A DNA stretch of 64,000 nt from Renibacterium sp043789415 (GTDB lineage: Bacteria; Actinomycetota; Actinomycetes; Actinomycetales; Micrococcaceae): the NCBI RefSeq assembly GCF_043789415.1, contig NZ_JBDLLW010000002.1, forward strand, positions 1 through 64,000. The letters are read 5' to 3'. The notes below the pieces were generated by a model. That model ran no database searches. It saw only the letters and a list, made by a program, of their open reading frames with translations, and was not told where the DNA came from. Below are positions 47,241-57,170 of the stretch, one piece after another. Position 1 is the first letter of the stretch. Each line of letters starts with the position of its first letter. The translations under genes and the position numbers were made by a program.

Positions 47241-49361
47241 ATGCCACAGCAAGCCCAAGAATTTTCATGGACCGAGCTAGACAAAAAAGCGGTTGACACC
47301 ATTCGCGTGTTGGCCGCTGATGCGGTGGAGAAGGTTGGCAATGGCCATCCCGGAACCGCGATGTCTCTAGCACCAGCTGCTTATCTGATCTTTCAGAGAC
47401 TGCTGAACCACGACCCCGCGGATCCCCTGTGGACCGGTCGGGACCGTTTCATTCTCTCCCCCGGGCACAGCTCGCTGACGCTCTATATTCAGCTTTTCCT
47501 CTCTGGTTATGGTCTGGAACTGAGTGATCTGGAAGCTCTGCGCACCTGGGGCTCTTTGACCCCGGGACACCCCGAGTACAAGCACACCAAGGGTGTGGAG
47601 ATCACCACCGGGCCGCTCGGCCAGGGCCTGGCCTCCTCGGTCGGCTTCGCCTACTCCCAGCGCCGGATGCGCGGGCTCTTCGATGCCGAGGCCGCTCCCG
47701 GCACCAGTCCCTTCGATCACAACATCTGGGTGATCGCCTCCGACGGCGATCTGCAGGAAGGCGTCACTTCCGAGGCTTCCTCGCTTGCGGGCCATCAGGA
47801 ACTCGGCAACCTTGTGGTGCTCTACGATCAGAACCACATCTCGATCGAGGACGATACCGATATCGCCTATTCCGAAGACGTGCTCAAGCGCTACGAGGCC
47901 TACGGTTGGCACGTGCAGCGCGTGGATTGGACCAAGACTGGTGAATACGTCGAGGACGTCGCCGGGCTCTACCAGGCGCTCATCGAGGCCAAGAATGAGA
48001 CCTCGAAGCCTTCCATCATCGCTTTGCGCACCGTGATCGGCTGGCCTTCGCCGACCAAGCAGAACACCGGGAAGATCCACGGCTCCGCACTGGGCAAGGA
48101 CGAACTCGCCGGCCTGAAGAAAGTTCTGGGCTTCGACCCGGAGAAGACCTTCCAGGTCGATCCCGAGGTGCTAGCCCACGCCCGCCAGGTGGTGGAGCGT
48201 GGTGCCGCCAGCCACCGGTCCTGGAATCAGGCCTTCACCGATTGGCAGGCAGCGCACCCGGAGGACGCCAAGCTGCTGGCTCGCATCGAGGCGGGCGAGC
48301 TTCCGGAGAACTGGACCGCTGCACTGCCCGAGTTCGAAGCAGGCAAAGAGGTCTCCACCCGGGCTGCCTCCGGTAAGGTGATCAACGCCGTGGCCGCCGA
48401 GCTCCCCGAGCTCTGGGGCGGTTCCTGTGATCTGGCCGAGTCGAACAACACCACCATTGAGGGTGCTCCGTCCTTCGTGCCGAATGACCGGCAGACCAAC
48501 GCTTGGTCCGGAAATCCCTATGGCCGGGTATTGCACTTCGGCATCCGTGAGCAGGCTGCCGCCGCGATCGTCAACGGCATCCACCTCGGCGGGCCGACCC
48601 GTGCCTTCTCCGGCACCTTCCTGATCTTCTCCGATTATCAGCGCCCCGCGATCCGACTCGGCGCGCTGATGGGCGTACCCAGCATCTACGTCTGGACCCA
48701 CGACTCAATCGGTCTCGGTGAAGACGGCCCCACCCATCAGCCGGTGGAGCAGCTGGCCAGCCTGCGCGCCATTCCAGGACTCGACGTGGTCCGCCCAGGT
48801 GATGCCAATGAGGTTGCCCAGGCGTGGCGCGGCATTCTGGAAAATCGGGACAACCCGGCGGGCATCGTGCTCACCCGACAGAACATCCCGACCTACCAGC
48901 GCGGCAGCGGCACCGCCACAGCCACTGAATTCGGTTCCGCTGAGGGCGTGCTGCGCGGCGGCTACGTGCTGGCTGAAGCCGTCCGCGACGGCGCCGTGGT
49001 GACCCCCGATGTGGTACTGATCGGCACCGGTTCTGAAGTTCAGCTCGCCGTGCAGGCCCGCGAAACTCTGGCCGCTGAGGGAATCGCCGCCCGGGTGGTC
49101 TCGATGCCTTCTATCGAGTGGTTCCACAAACAGGATGCTGAGTACCGCGAATCGGTGCTGCCCAGTGGCGTGAAAGCCAGGGTCTCCGTCGAAGCCGGAC
49201 TGGCTTTGCCCTGGCGGGAATTCGTCGGTGACGCCGGGCGTTCCATCTCCTTGGAACACTTCGGAGCATCCGCGGATTACAAGCGCCTGTACGCCGAGTT
49301 CGGCATCACCACAGAAGCGGTCGCGGCAGCGGCCAAAGACTCTATCGCAGCAGCATCTTAG
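47241..49361 (+). CDS. tkt: Transketolase
   Basis: A 706-residue thiamine-diphosphate enzyme that moves two-carbon units in the pentose phosphate pathway. Visible: NGHPGTAMSLAP, GDGDLQEG-like SDGDLQEGVTSEASSLAGH (ThDP/Mg motif), GHPEYKHTKGVEITTGPLGQ, and FGIREQAAAAIVNG. The ATG at 47241 gives the usual length; longer readings to 47130 add unconserved residues. First gene of the tkt-tal-pgi-zwf-opcA-pgl operon, with tal seven bases after its stop. Confidence 0.97.
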   Translation: MPQQAQEFSWTELDKKAVDTIRVLAADAVEKVGNGHPGTAMSLAPAAYLIFQRLLNHDPADPLWTGRDRFILSPGHSSLTLYIQLFLSGYGLELSDLEALRTWGSLTPGHPEYKHTKGVEITTGPLGQGLASSVGFAYSQRRMRGLFDAEAAPGTSPFDHNIWVIASDGDLQEGVTSEASSLAGHQELGNLVVLYDQNHISIEDDTDIAYSEDVLKRYEAYGWHVQRVDWTKTGEYVEDVAGLYQALIEAKNETSKPSIIALRTVIGWPSPTKQNTGKIHGSALGKDELAGLKKVLGFDPEKTFQVDPEVLAHARQVVERGAASHRSWNQAFTDWQAAHPEDAKLLARIEAGELPENWTAALPEFEAGKEVSTRAASGKVINAVAAELPELWGGSCDLAESNNTTIEGAPSFVPNDRQTNAWSGNPYGRVLHFGIREQAAAAIVNGIHLGGPTRAFSGTFLIFSDYQRPAIRLGALMGVPSIYVWTHDSIGLGEDGPTHQPVEQLASLRAIPGLDVVRPGDANEVAQAWRGILENRDNPAGIVLTRQNIPTYQRGSGTATATEFGSAEGVLRGGYVLAEAVRDGAVVTPDVVLIGTGSEVQLAVQARETLAAEGIAARVVSMPSIEWFHKQDAEYRESVLPSGVKARVSVEAGLALPWREFVGDAGRSISLEHFGASADYKRLYAEFGITTEAVAAAAKDSIAAAS

Positions 49362-49368
49362 GAGAGCA

Positions 49369-50487
49369 ATGACTGAGCAAACCCCCACAGCGCAACTGTC
49401 GGGAGCCGGAGTTTCCATCTGGCTCGACGACCTTTCCCGCGAGCGACTGACCAGCGGAAGCTTGCAGAAGCTGATCGACGAGAAGAATGTGGTCGGTGTG
49501 ACCACCAACCCTTCGATCTTCCAGGCCGCGATCTCCAAGGGTGAGTCCTATGCCGCTCAGGTGGCTGAACTCGCTGCCCGCGGTGCCGATGTGGAGACCG
49601 CGGTCTTCGAGATCACCACTCGCGACGTCGCCGATGCCTGCGATCTCTTCGCCCCCGTCGCCGAGGCGAGCAAGGGCGTGGATGGCCGGGTCTCCATCGA
49701 GGTCGACCCGCGCAAGGCCTGGGACACCGCGGGCACCATCGCCGAGGCACAGCGCCTGCACGCCGCCGTCAATAAGTCCAATGTGCATATCAAGATTCCG
49801 GCAACCCTGGAGGGCCTGGAAGCGATCACCGAGACCCTGGCCTCCGGGATCAGCGTCAATGTCACGTTGATTTTCTCACTGGAACGCTACCGCGCCGTGA
49901 TCAACGCCTTCATGGTCGGCATTGAGAAGGCCAAGGAAAACGGCCACGACCTCTCGCAGATCCATTCCGTGGCCTCCTTCTTCGTCTCCCGGGTGGATAC
50001 CGAGATCGATAAGCAGCTCACCGCCTTAGGCACCGAAGAGGCCGCCGCGCTCAAGGGCAAGGCTGGGGTCGCGAACGCCCGGCTGGCCTACCAGATCTAC
50101 CAGGAGCAGTTCGGCTCCGAGCGCTGGAAGCTGCTCGCCGAGGCCGGAGCGCTGCCGCAGCGTCCGCTCTGGGCTTCCACCGGCGTGAAGGATCCGGCCT
50201 ACCCGGACACCCTGTACGTCACCGAGCTGGTGGCACCGAACGTGGTCAATACAATGCCGGAGAAGACCCTGGACGCCACCTACGACCACGCAGTAGTCAC
50301 TGGCGACACCGTCACCGCGCACTATGACGAGGCGAACGCTGTATTGAACGCTCTGGAAGGGCTCGGCGTGCACTACAACGACGTCGTCGCGCTGCTGGAG
50401 AAAGAAGGCCTGGAGAAATTCGTGGCCAGTTGGAAAGAACTGCTCGAAGACGTTCAGCAGGCCCTCAACAGCGCTAAAGGAGCCTGA
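49369..50487 (+). CDS. tal: Transaldolase
   Basis: A 372-residue enzyme of the actinobacterial transaldolase type: WLDDLSRERLTSGSLQ, VVGVTTNPSIFQAAI, SIEVDPR, NVHIKIPATLEGLEA (Schiff-base Lys in KIPA) and NVTLIFSLERY. It transfers dihydroxyacetone units between sugar phosphates. ATG 49369 follows GGAG in the tkt stop region; pgi begins one base after its stop. Confidence 0.97.
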   Translation: MTEQTPTAQLSGAGVSIWLDDLSRERLTSGSLQKLIDEKNVVGVTTNPSIFQAAISKGESYAAQVAELAARGADVETAVFEITTRDVADACDLFAPVAEASKGVDGRVSIEVDPRKAWDTAGTIAEAQRLHAAVNKSNVHIKIPATLEGLEAITETLASGISVNVTLIFSLERYRAVINAFMVGIEKAKENGHDLSQIHSVASFFVSRVDTEIDKQLTALGTEEAAALKGKAGVANARLAYQIYQEQFGSERWKLLAEAGALPQRPLWASTGVKDPAYPDTLYVTELVAPNVVNTMPEKTLDATYDHAVVTGDTVTAHYDEANAVLNALEGLGVHYNDVVALLEKEGLEKFVASWKELLEDVQQALNSAKGA

Positions 50488-50488
50488 G

Positions 50489-52105
50489 ATGTCAAGTCTT
50501 TCCTTTGCAGCCAGCGGGGCTGCTCTCGCCGCAGCTGATCTGCATCTGCCCGCTCTGGTGGCGGACGAGGTCGCGTCGCGGATCTTCGCCAAGGATCACA
50601 CGCTCTGGGGTAAGGACGCCGAATCCGAAGCCGCCATCCGACTGGGCTGGGTTGAAGCACCCGCTATCTCCGCTTCTTTGGTCGAGCAGATCCTGGCGCT
50701 GCGCGCCGAACTGCAAGCCGAAGGCGTCAATCACATCGTGCTCGCCGGGATGGGTGGCTCCTCGCTCGCCCCCGAGGTGATCACTAAGACGGCGGGTGTC
50801 GAGCTCACCGTGCTGGATTCCACTGACCCGGAGCAGGTGCGCGACGCCGTGAAGGACCGGCTGGCGGAAACCGCACTGGTAGTCTCCTCGAAATCCGGTT
50901 CCACGCTGGAGACCGATTCCCAGCGCCGCATCTTCGAGCAAGAGTTCACCGCTGCTGGGATCGATGCCAAGCGCCGGATCATCGTGGTCACCGACCCGGG
51001 ATCGCCGCTCGACGCCTCGGCCCGTGAGGCCGGTTATCGCGCCGTCTTCAATGCTGACCCGAACGTCGGCGGCCGCTATTCGGCGCTCACCGCTTTCGGT
51101 CTGGTGCCCTCAGGCTTGGCTGGAGTGGACATCCAGTCTCTGCTCGACGACGCCGAAGAGGCCGGCGAGGTCTTGCGCGATAACGACGCGGATAATCTGG
51201 GCTTGGGCCTGGGCAGCGCGCTCGGCGGCACCAATCCGCTGCGTAACAAGATCGTGATCGTCGATGAGGGCTCCGGCATCATCGGCTTCGCAGACTGGGC
51301 TGAGCAATTGATCGCCGAGTCCACCGGCAAGCTCGGTACCGGGGTACTCCCGGTGGTCGCCGACCCCGACTCCCCCGAGGTGACCTCGGGTGCCAGCGAC
51401 GTGCTGGTGGTCCGTCTGGTGGCTCAGGACTCGGACGTCGATCCGGTAGGCGATCAGGTCGTGCTCTCCGGTAGCCTGGGCGCGCAGATGATGCTCTGGG
51501 AGTTCGCGGTGGTGGTAGCAGGCCGCTTGCTCGGCATCGATCCCTTCGATCAGCCCGATGTCGAGGCAGCGAAGAAGGCCGCCCGCGGCTTGCTCGACGC
51601 CCGTCCGGAACCGGTCGCGGCCAACTTCACCGATGGCGCCATTGAGGTGCGCGGCGGCGATTGGCTCGGTTCGGCCAGTACCGTCTCGGAAGCCCTGAAG
51701 GCACTGTTCGGCGAGCTCAGCAGCGATGGATACCTCAGCGTGCAGGCCTATTTCGATCGGCTGACCCATGCCTCGCTGGCCGGAGTCCGTGACCAGCTGG
51801 CCGCTATCACGAACCGCCCGGTGACTTTTGGCTGGGGGCCTCGCTTCCTGCACTCCACCGGTCAGTTCCATAAGGGCGGCCCAGCGATCGGCGTCTTTTT
51901 GCAGGTCACCGCGGCGGCCACCGAAGATCTAGCGATTCCAGATCGGCCGTTCAGCTTCGGGCAGCTCATCGAGGCGCAAGCCGCGGGCGATGCCCAGGTA
52001 CTCGCTGAGCATGGCCGCCCGGTCCTTAGACTGCATCTCACTGAACGTGCCGACGGCGTGGCTCAGCTGGAAGCCGTGATCGCGCAATTGCAACAGGAAG
52101 CCTAA
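50489..52105 (+). CDS. pgi: Glucose-6-phosphate isomerase
   Basis: A 538-residue protein with the SIS sugar-isomerase fold (MGGSSLAPEVI, VVSSKSGSTLETDSQ). This is the long actinobacterial PGI form that replaces the classic enzyme in pentose phosphate operons of this group; GPRFLHSTGQFHKGGP near residue 450 supplies substrate-binding residues. It links glycolysis with the zwf branch. The next gene starts seven bases after its stop. Confidence 0.94.
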   Translation: MSSLSFAASGAALAAADLHLPALVADEVASRIFAKDHTLWGKDAESEAAIRLGWVEAPAISASLVEQILALRAELQAEGVNHIVLAGMGGSSLAPEVITKTAGVELTVLDSTDPEQVRDAVKDRLAETALVVSSKSGSTLETDSQRRIFEQEFTAAGIDAKRRIIVVTDPGSPLDASAREAGYRAVFNADPNVGGRYSALTAFGLVPSGLAGVDIQSLLDDAEEAGEVLRDNDADNLGLGLGSALGGTNPLRNKIVIVDEGSGIIGFADWAEQLIAESTGKLGTGVLPVVADPDSPEVTSGASDVLVVRLVAQDSDVDPVGDQVVLSGSLGAQMMLWEFAVVVAGRLLGIDPFDQPDVEAAKKAARGLLDARPEPVAANFTDGAIEVRGGDWLGSASTVSEALKALFGELSSDGYLSVQAYFDRLTHASLAGVRDQLAAITNRPVTFGWGPRFLHSTGQFHKGGPAIGVFLQVTAAATEDLAIPDRPFSFGQLIEAQAAGDAQVLAEHGRPVLRLHLTERADGVAQLEAVIAQLQQEA

Positions 52106-52112
52106 AAAGCAC

Positions 52113-53687
52113 ATGACTGATACCGCGGCGGCCACGCAGGCTGCCTCATCTACCGTCAAGACCAATCACGGCAATCCCTTGCGCGACTCGAGGGACCGCA
52201 GGCTCTCCCGAGTCGCCGGGCCATCCTCGCTGGTGATCTTCGGCGTGACCGGCGATCTTTCTCGCAAGAAGCTCATGCCGGCCGTCTATGACCTGGCCAA
52301 TCGTGGGTTGCTGCCGCCGAGTTTCGCTCTGGTCGGCTTCGCCCGCCGGCAGTGGGAGAACGAGGACTTCGCCCAGGAGGTCAAAGAGGCCGTCCAGGCG
52401 CACTCTCGGACCCCCTTCGACGAGGCGGTCTGGAATCAACTGCTCGAAGGCATCCGCTTCGTACAGGGTGAGTTCGACGACGACGACGCTTTCAACCGGC
52501 TCAAGGAGACCTTGGAGGAACTCGACGCGGACCGTGGTACCCGTGGGAACCACGCCTTCTACCTGTCGATTCCGCCGAAGGCTTTCGATCTGGTCTGCCG
52601 TCAGCTCTCCAAGCACGGTCTGGCCCAGTCGACACCGGAGCACTGGCGCCGGGTGGTGATCGAGAAGCCCTTCGGGCATGATCTGGAATCGGCTCGGGCG
52701 CTCAATGACGTGGTGGAATCTGTTTTCCCGCCGGATTCGGTGTTCCGGATCGATCACTACCTGGGCAAGGAAACGGTGCAGAACCTGCTGGCGCTGCGCT
52801 TCGCCAATCAGCTCTTCGAACCGATCTGGAACGCGAATTACGTCGATCACGTGCAGATCACCATGGCCGAGGACATCGGCACCGGTGGTCGTGCGGGGTA
52901 TTACGACGGAGTCGGCGCGGCGCGCGATGTGATCCAGAACCATCTGCTGCAGCTGCTCGCACTGACCGCAATGGAGGAGCCTATCTCCTTCAACGCGGAG
53001 GATCTGCGCGCGGAGAAGGAGAAGGTGCTGGCCGCCGTCAAACTTCCTGAAGATCTCTCCACGCACTCCGCTCGCGGGCAATTCGCGGGCGGTTGGCAGG
53101 GCGGCGAGAAGGTGCTCGGGTACCTGGAAGAAGAGGGCATCCCCGCTGATTCCACCACCGAGACCTATGCCGCCGTCCGGCTCGACATCAACACCCGGCG
53201 CTGGTCCGGGGTGCCGTTCTACCTGCGCACCGGCAAACGGCTCGGCCGACGCGTGACGGAGATCGCGGTGGTCTTCAAAAAGGCCCCGAATCTGCTGTTC
53301 ACCGACCACAACGAGGATGAGTTCGGCCAGAACGCCGTGGTGATCCGGGTGCAGCCCGATGAAGGCGTCACCATCCGCTTCGGCTCCAAGGTGCCGGGCA
53401 CCCAGATGGAAGTCCGCGATGTCACCATGGACTTCGGCTATGGTCATGCCTTCACCGAGAGCAGCCCTGAAGCCTATGAACGGCTCATCCTGGACGTGCT
53501 GCTCGGCGAACCGCCGCTGTTCCCGCGGCATCAAGAGGTGGAACTGTCCTGGAAGATCCTGGATCCCTTCGAGAAGTACTGGGCCGAAGAAGGCAAGCAA
53601 CCCGAAGCCTATCCCCCGGGAAGCTGGGGCCCGGCTTCGGCAGATGAACTGATGGCGCGCGATGGACGAAGCTGGAGAAGGCCGTGA
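52113..53687 (+). CDS. zwf: Glucose-6-phosphate dehydrogenase
   Basis: A 524-residue enzyme: NAD(P) site GVTGDLSRKKLMPAVYDL, active-site RIDHYLGKETVQNLLALRF, and FYLRTGKRLGRR. It oxidises glucose-6-phosphate to the lactone and makes NADPH. It overlaps opcA by four bases (GTGA), matching the physical partnership of the two proteins. Confidence 0.97.
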   Translation: MTDTAAATQAASSTVKTNHGNPLRDSRDRRLSRVAGPSSLVIFGVTGDLSRKKLMPAVYDLANRGLLPPSFALVGFARRQWENEDFAQEVKEAVQAHSRTPFDEAVWNQLLEGIRFVQGEFDDDDAFNRLKETLEELDADRGTRGNHAFYLSIPPKAFDLVCRQLSKHGLAQSTPEHWRRVVIEKPFGHDLESARALNDVVESVFPPDSVFRIDHYLGKETVQNLLALRFANQLFEPIWNANYVDHVQITMAEDIGTGGRAGYYDGVGAARDVIQNHLLQLLALTAMEEPISFNAEDLRAEKEKVLAAVKLPEDLSTHSARGQFAGGWQGGEKVLGYLEEEGIPADSTTETYAAVRLDINTRRWSGVPFYLRTGKRLGRRVTEIAVVFKKAPNLLFTDHNEDEFGQNAVVIRVQPDEGVTIRFGSKVPGTQMEVRDVTMDFGYGHAFTESSPEAYERLILDVLLGEPPLFPRHQEVELSWKILDPFEKYWAEEGKQPEAYPPGSWGPASADELMARDGRSWRRP

Positions 53688-54625
53688 TTATTGATCTACC
53701 CGATACGACGACGTCGAAAGTCTCCAAGGAGATCCAGTCGATGCGCGAGCAGGGTGGCGTCGTCACCCTGGGCCGCGTGCTGACCTTGGTGGTACTGACC
53801 AAAAGCGGCTATGAGGAAGAGGCCATTGAGGCAGCTAATCTGGCCAGTCGTGAGCACCCCTGCCGGATCATCGTGCTGTCTGATGCCTCAGAGCAGGACG
53901 AAACCCGTTTGGATGCCCAGATCCGAGTCGGTGGTGACGCCGGTGCCTCTGAGGTGGTAGTGCTGCACGGGTACGGTGAACTGGCCAAGCAGAGCGAATC
54001 TTTGGTCTCCGCCCTGCTGCTGCCAGACGCTCCGATCGTGGCCTGGTGGCCGCACGGCATTCCGGAGGTCGCCTCCCGGACCTCGATCGGGAAGATCGCG
54101 CATCGCCGGATCACCGATTCCGCCAATGAGCCCAATCCACGGGAGGCGTTGCTGCACATCAGCAAGAGCTACGCCGAAGGCGATACCGATCTGGCCTGGA
54201 CCCGGCTGACCAACTGGCGCATCCAGCTGGCCGCCGCTTTCGATCAGCTGGATGACGAGCCCGTCACTTCACTGCTCGTGGAAGGCGCCTCTGATTCGCC
54301 CAGCACCCTGTTGCTAGCGGCTTGGCTGCATCGGGCGCTCAAGGTACCCACAAAGGTGATCGAGGATCCTGCGGGCACCGGTATTCGCCGGGTAGTGCTG
54401 GAACGCGCGGCTGGTTCGATTGAATTGCTCCGCCCGGGAACGCAGGAAGCGACCCTGACCCAGCCCGGGCAACCGGTGCAGCATATTTCACTCCCGCGGC
54501 GTTCTCTACAGGACTGTCTCTCTGAAGAACTTCGCCGGCTCGACCCCGATGAGGTCTTCGGCGAGGTCATCACCGAAGGCCTGACCAGTTTGCTGGCCAA
54601 TGAACAGCGTGAGGTAGCTCAATGA
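53684..54625 (+). CDS. opcA: OpcA, glucose-6-phosphate dehydrogenase assembly protein
   Basis: A 313-residue protein with the actinobacterial OpcA pattern (MREQGGVVTLGRVLTLVVL, SEVVVLHGYGELAKQSESLV, LLLPDAPIVAWWPHGIPE). It is needed for proper assembly or activity of Zwf. GTG start overlapping zwf; its stop overlaps pgl by four bases (ATGA). Confidence 0.96.
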   Translation: MIIDLPDTTTSKVSKEIQSMREQGGVVTLGRVLTLVVLTKSGYEEEAIEAANLASREHPCRIIVLSDASEQDETRLDAQIRVGGDAGASEVVVLHGYGELAKQSESLVSALLLPDAPIVAWWPHGIPEVASRTSIGKIAHRRITDSANEPNPREALLHISKSYAEGDTDLAWTRLTNWRIQLAAAFDQLDDEPVTSLLVEGASDSPSTLLLAAWLHRALKVPTKVIEDPAGTGIRRVVLERAAGSIELLRPGTQEATLTQPGQPVQHISLPRRSLQDCLSEELRRLDPDEVFGEVITEGLTSLLANEQREVAQ

Positions 54626-55452
54626 GCTCAGCACCCGGACCCATTCGGATTAATATTCACCCCAGCTTCGATGTGCTGGCCGCCACCACGGCTGCTCGGC
54701 TGATCACCAAACTGCTCGATGTGCAGAACGAACGGGGTGAGGCAACCGTGGTGCTGACCGGTGGGACGGTGGGCATCGCGACCCTCAAAGCGGTGGTGGA
54801 CTCCCCCGCCTGCCCGGCCGTCGACTGGTCCAAGGTCAACTTCTGGTGGGGCGACGAACGGTTCTTGCCCGCTGGGGATGCCGATCGCAATGAGCACCAA
54901 GCCGAAGAGGTGCTACTTTCCAAGATCGGTGTTGACCCGGCGAGGGTGCACCGGATGGGTGGTTCCGAGGAATTCGCCGATTCCCAGGCGGCGGCTGAGA
55001 ACTACGCCCAGCAGCTGGCTCTGGCCGCGGCAGCTGAGCATCCGGATGACACGTCCGAGAACCTCGATACCACGGCGATCACCTGGCAGGCTCTACCGCG
55101 TTTCGACGTCCTGCTGTTGGGCATCGGGCCGGATGGTCATATTGCCTCGCTTTTCCCGGAAATGGCGGGGATCCGGGTGCGGGATGCCCTCGTGGTGGGG
55201 GTGGAGAACTCACCCAAGCCACCGCCCTCCCGGGTTTCCCTGACCTTACCAGCGATCAATTCGGCACAGGAGATCTGGATGGTGGTCGCTGGTCCCGATA
55301 AGGCCGGAGCTGTCGGTCTGGCTCTCGCCGGAGCTAACCCGGTGCAGGTGCCCGCTGCTGGCCCGGCGGGCCGGGTCAAGACGCTCTGGCTGATCGACCA
55401 GGACGCCGCAGCCAAGGTTCCGGAAAACCTCTTCCTGGGCGGCGCTAGCTAG
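54622..55452 (+). CDS. pgl: 6-phosphogluconolactonase
   Basis: A 276-residue protein of the SOL/DevB type: LTGGTVGIATLKAV, VNFWWGDERFLPAGDADRNE and LLGIGPDGHIASLFP (catalytic loop). It hydrolyses the lactone made by Zwf. Last gene of the operon, followed by a strong terminator; gnd is not in this window. Confidence 0.96.
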   Translation: MSSAPGPIRINIHPSFDVLAATTAARLITKLLDVQNERGEATVVLTGGTVGIATLKAVVDSPACPAVDWSKVNFWWGDERFLPAGDADRNEHQAEEVLLSKIGVDPARVHRMGGSEEFADSQAAAENYAQQLALAAAAEHPDDTSENLDTTAITWQALPRFDVLLLGIGPDGHIASLFPEMAGIRVRDALVVGVENSPKPPPSRVSLTLPAINSAQEIWMVVAGPDKAGAVGLALAGANPVQVPAAGPAGRVKTLWLIDQDAAAKVPENLFLGGAS

Positions 55453-55502
55453 GCACCCGTTCTTCTGCGACCATCCTCCCAACGCGCTATCGCGAAAATC
55501 TG

Positions 55503-55553
55503 TTAAAGCGAAGGTCCCGTTCAACAAGTTGTTGAACGGGACCTTCGCTTTAA
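55503..55553. terminator. Bidirectional terminator between pgl and secG
   Basis: A nearly perfect 25-bp stem (TTAAAGCGAAGGTCCCGTTC... pairing with the right arm ending CTTTAA) with a minimal loop. A/T-rich ends on both sides suit termination of both pgl (plus) and secG (minus). Confidence 0.85.
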
Positions 55554-55564
55554 ACTTGTGTTGC

Positions 55565-55822
55565 CTAGCTGGGTGCCACCGCGCTGAACTTAATCACCAA
55601 GCCGAGAGCGACGATCACCACTCCCCAGGTGAGGCCCAGGATGACCGTGAAGCGGTTCAGGTTGCGCTCCGCTACACCTGAAGAGCCGAGCGAGGACGAC
55701 ATACCGCCACCGAACATATCGGAGAGGCCACCACCACGTCCTTTGTGCAGCAGGATCAGCAAGGTGAGCAGCAGCGAGGTGATGCCCAGCAGTATCTGCA
55801 GAATGATGGTAAGAACTTGCAC
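55565..55822 (-). CDS. secG: Preprotein translocase subunit SecG
   Basis: An 85-residue protein with two membrane segments around the conserved loop HKGRGGGLSDMFGGG. It assists SecYE in protein export. The GTG at 55822 (VQVLTIILQ) is preferred over 55849 because GAAGGG lies six bases upstream and the shorter form matches the family. Follows tpiA, as usual in actinobacteria. Confidence 0.95.
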   Translation of the reverse strand: MQVLTIILQILLGITSLLLTLLILLHKGRGGGLSDMFGGGMSSSLGSSGVAERNLNRFTVILGLTWGVVIVALGLVIKFSAVAPS

Positions 55823-55878
55823 AGTTGCCCTTCCGAGGTGCCCGGTCAATTCCGGGTCAGTAAACCAGACGAATCAGA

Positions 55879-56694
55879 TCAATCAGTCAGCAAATGTGAC
55901 TCGAACCTAACAATATTAGCAAATTCAGCCACATCCAAGCTCGCCCCGCCGACGAGAACACCATCGACGTCACGCTCACGCAAAATGGACGCAACATTAT
56001 TCGCTTTGACGGAACCACCGTAGAGCAAACGGGTCTTCTCCGCGACCGCGCCGTCAAAAATCTCAGCGAGTTCCGCACGGATCGCGGCGCACATCTCCTG
56101 AGCGTCCTGTGGCCCGGCTACCTCGCCGGTACCGATCGCCCAGATCGGTTCATACGCCACCACCAGTTCAGCGGCCTGCTCATCGCTCAAGCCCGCGACG
56201 TCGGCCCGCAGCTGAGCTAGGGTGTGCTCCACGTGAGTGCCGGCCTGGCGGATTTCCAAGCCCTCACCGAGGCAGAGCACCGGGACAAGCTGATGCCGGT
56301 AGGCGGCATGCAGCTTGCGGTTGAGCAGTTCATCCGTCTCACCGTGAATGGTCCGGCGCTCGCTGTGCCCGACCAGCACATAACGGCAGGCCAGCTTGGA
56401 GAGGAAGGCTCCGGAGATGTCCCCGGTATATGCACCTGAATCCTGATCAGAAAGATCCTGGGCGCCGTAGACCACCTTGAGCTGATCGCCTTGCACCAGG
56501 GTCTGCACTCCGCGCAGATCGGTAAAGGGAGGGAAGACCGCGACCTCCACCCGTGAGTAGTCGTGCTTGGCATCGGAAAGCGTCCAAGCCAGTTTCTGCA
56601 GCAAGGTGATGCCCTGGACGTGGTCCATGTTCATTTTCCAGTTGCCGGCGATCAAGGGGGCGCGGTCGAATTTACCGTTCGTTGAAGTGGTCAC
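55879..56694 (-). CDS. tpiA: Triosephosphate isomerase
   Basis: A 271-residue TIM barrel: LIAGNWKMN (catalytic Lys), YVLVGHSERR (His), VVAYEPIWAIGTG (Glu) and LLYGGSVKANN (phosphate loop). It interconverts dihydroxyacetone phosphate and glyceraldehyde-3-phosphate. GTG start overlaps the stop of the upstream membrane protein gene by four bases. gap and pgk, which usually precede it, are not in this position. Confidence 0.97.
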   Translation of the reverse strand: MTTSTNGKFDRAPLIAGNWKMNMDHVQGITLLQKLAWTLSDAKHDYSRVEVAVFPPFTDLRGVQTLVQGDQLKVVYGAQDLSDQDSGAYTGDISGAFLSKLACRYVLVGHSERRTIHGETDELLNRKLHAAYRHQLVPVLCLGEGLEIRQAGTHVEHTLAQLRADVAGLSDEQAAELVVAYEPIWAIGTGEVAGPQDAQEMCAAIRAELAEIFDGAVAEKTRLLYGGSVKANNVASILRERDVDGVLVGGASLDVAEFANIVRFESHLLTD

Positions 56695-57092
56695 CTTAGT
56701 ATCCTATCTGCCCGGAAGACCAAGAAGGCTACCCCGACCACGGCGAAAGAATAGCCGAGGACCGTGAGCAACCATGGCCAGTACCGTAAGGGACGACGTG
56801 CAGCCAGGTTTCCTAGAACAACGCTTAAAACGACCAGCAGCAGGAGCGCCCAGATCACGGCTCCCCCGAAGAGTGAGAGGTTGAGATTGATCTCGTGATC
56901 ACCGCAGATCGGGCCGGAGTCTGCCCCACAGCCGCGGTCCGTATGCGGAATCGAGGCCAGCCCATAAGCCACGCCTACGGCTGGAAAAGTCACCAGCACG
57001 ATGGCGAGAAGGGCACTGACCCAGACGGCTGTGGGGGTGTATTTTCGCAGCCCCGCGGTCTGAACGTCCGAGTCGATAGGGCTATGGCTCAT
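56691..57092 (-). CDS. Small membrane protein of unknown function
   Basis: 133 residues with three hydrophobic segments (about 20-45, 72-95 and 105-127) and an extracytoplasmic loop containing two cysteines (DRGCGADSGPICGDHE) that may form a disulfide. No family is recognised. It overlaps tpiA (GTGA), so it is probably cotranscribed with tpiA and secG. Confidence 0.8.
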   Translation of the reverse strand: MSHSPIDSDVQTAGLRKYTPTAVWVSALLAIVLVTFPAVGVAYGLASIPHTDRGCGADSGPICGDHEINLNLSLFGGAVIWALLLLVVLSVVLGNLAARRPLRYWPWLLTVLGYSFAVVGVAFLVFRADRILR

Positions 57093-57170
57093 CGGTCCAC
57101 CTTACCCACAGATGCCCCTCGAACCCGGGCAAGGCGGGGTTTTGGGTGCATTCACCGGCTAAGGGCAGCC

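Noticed and set aside
52146..53600. A 484-codon minus-strand frame
   Set aside because: Antisense to zwf; its length reflects codon bias of the G6PD gene, and no domain is recognisable.
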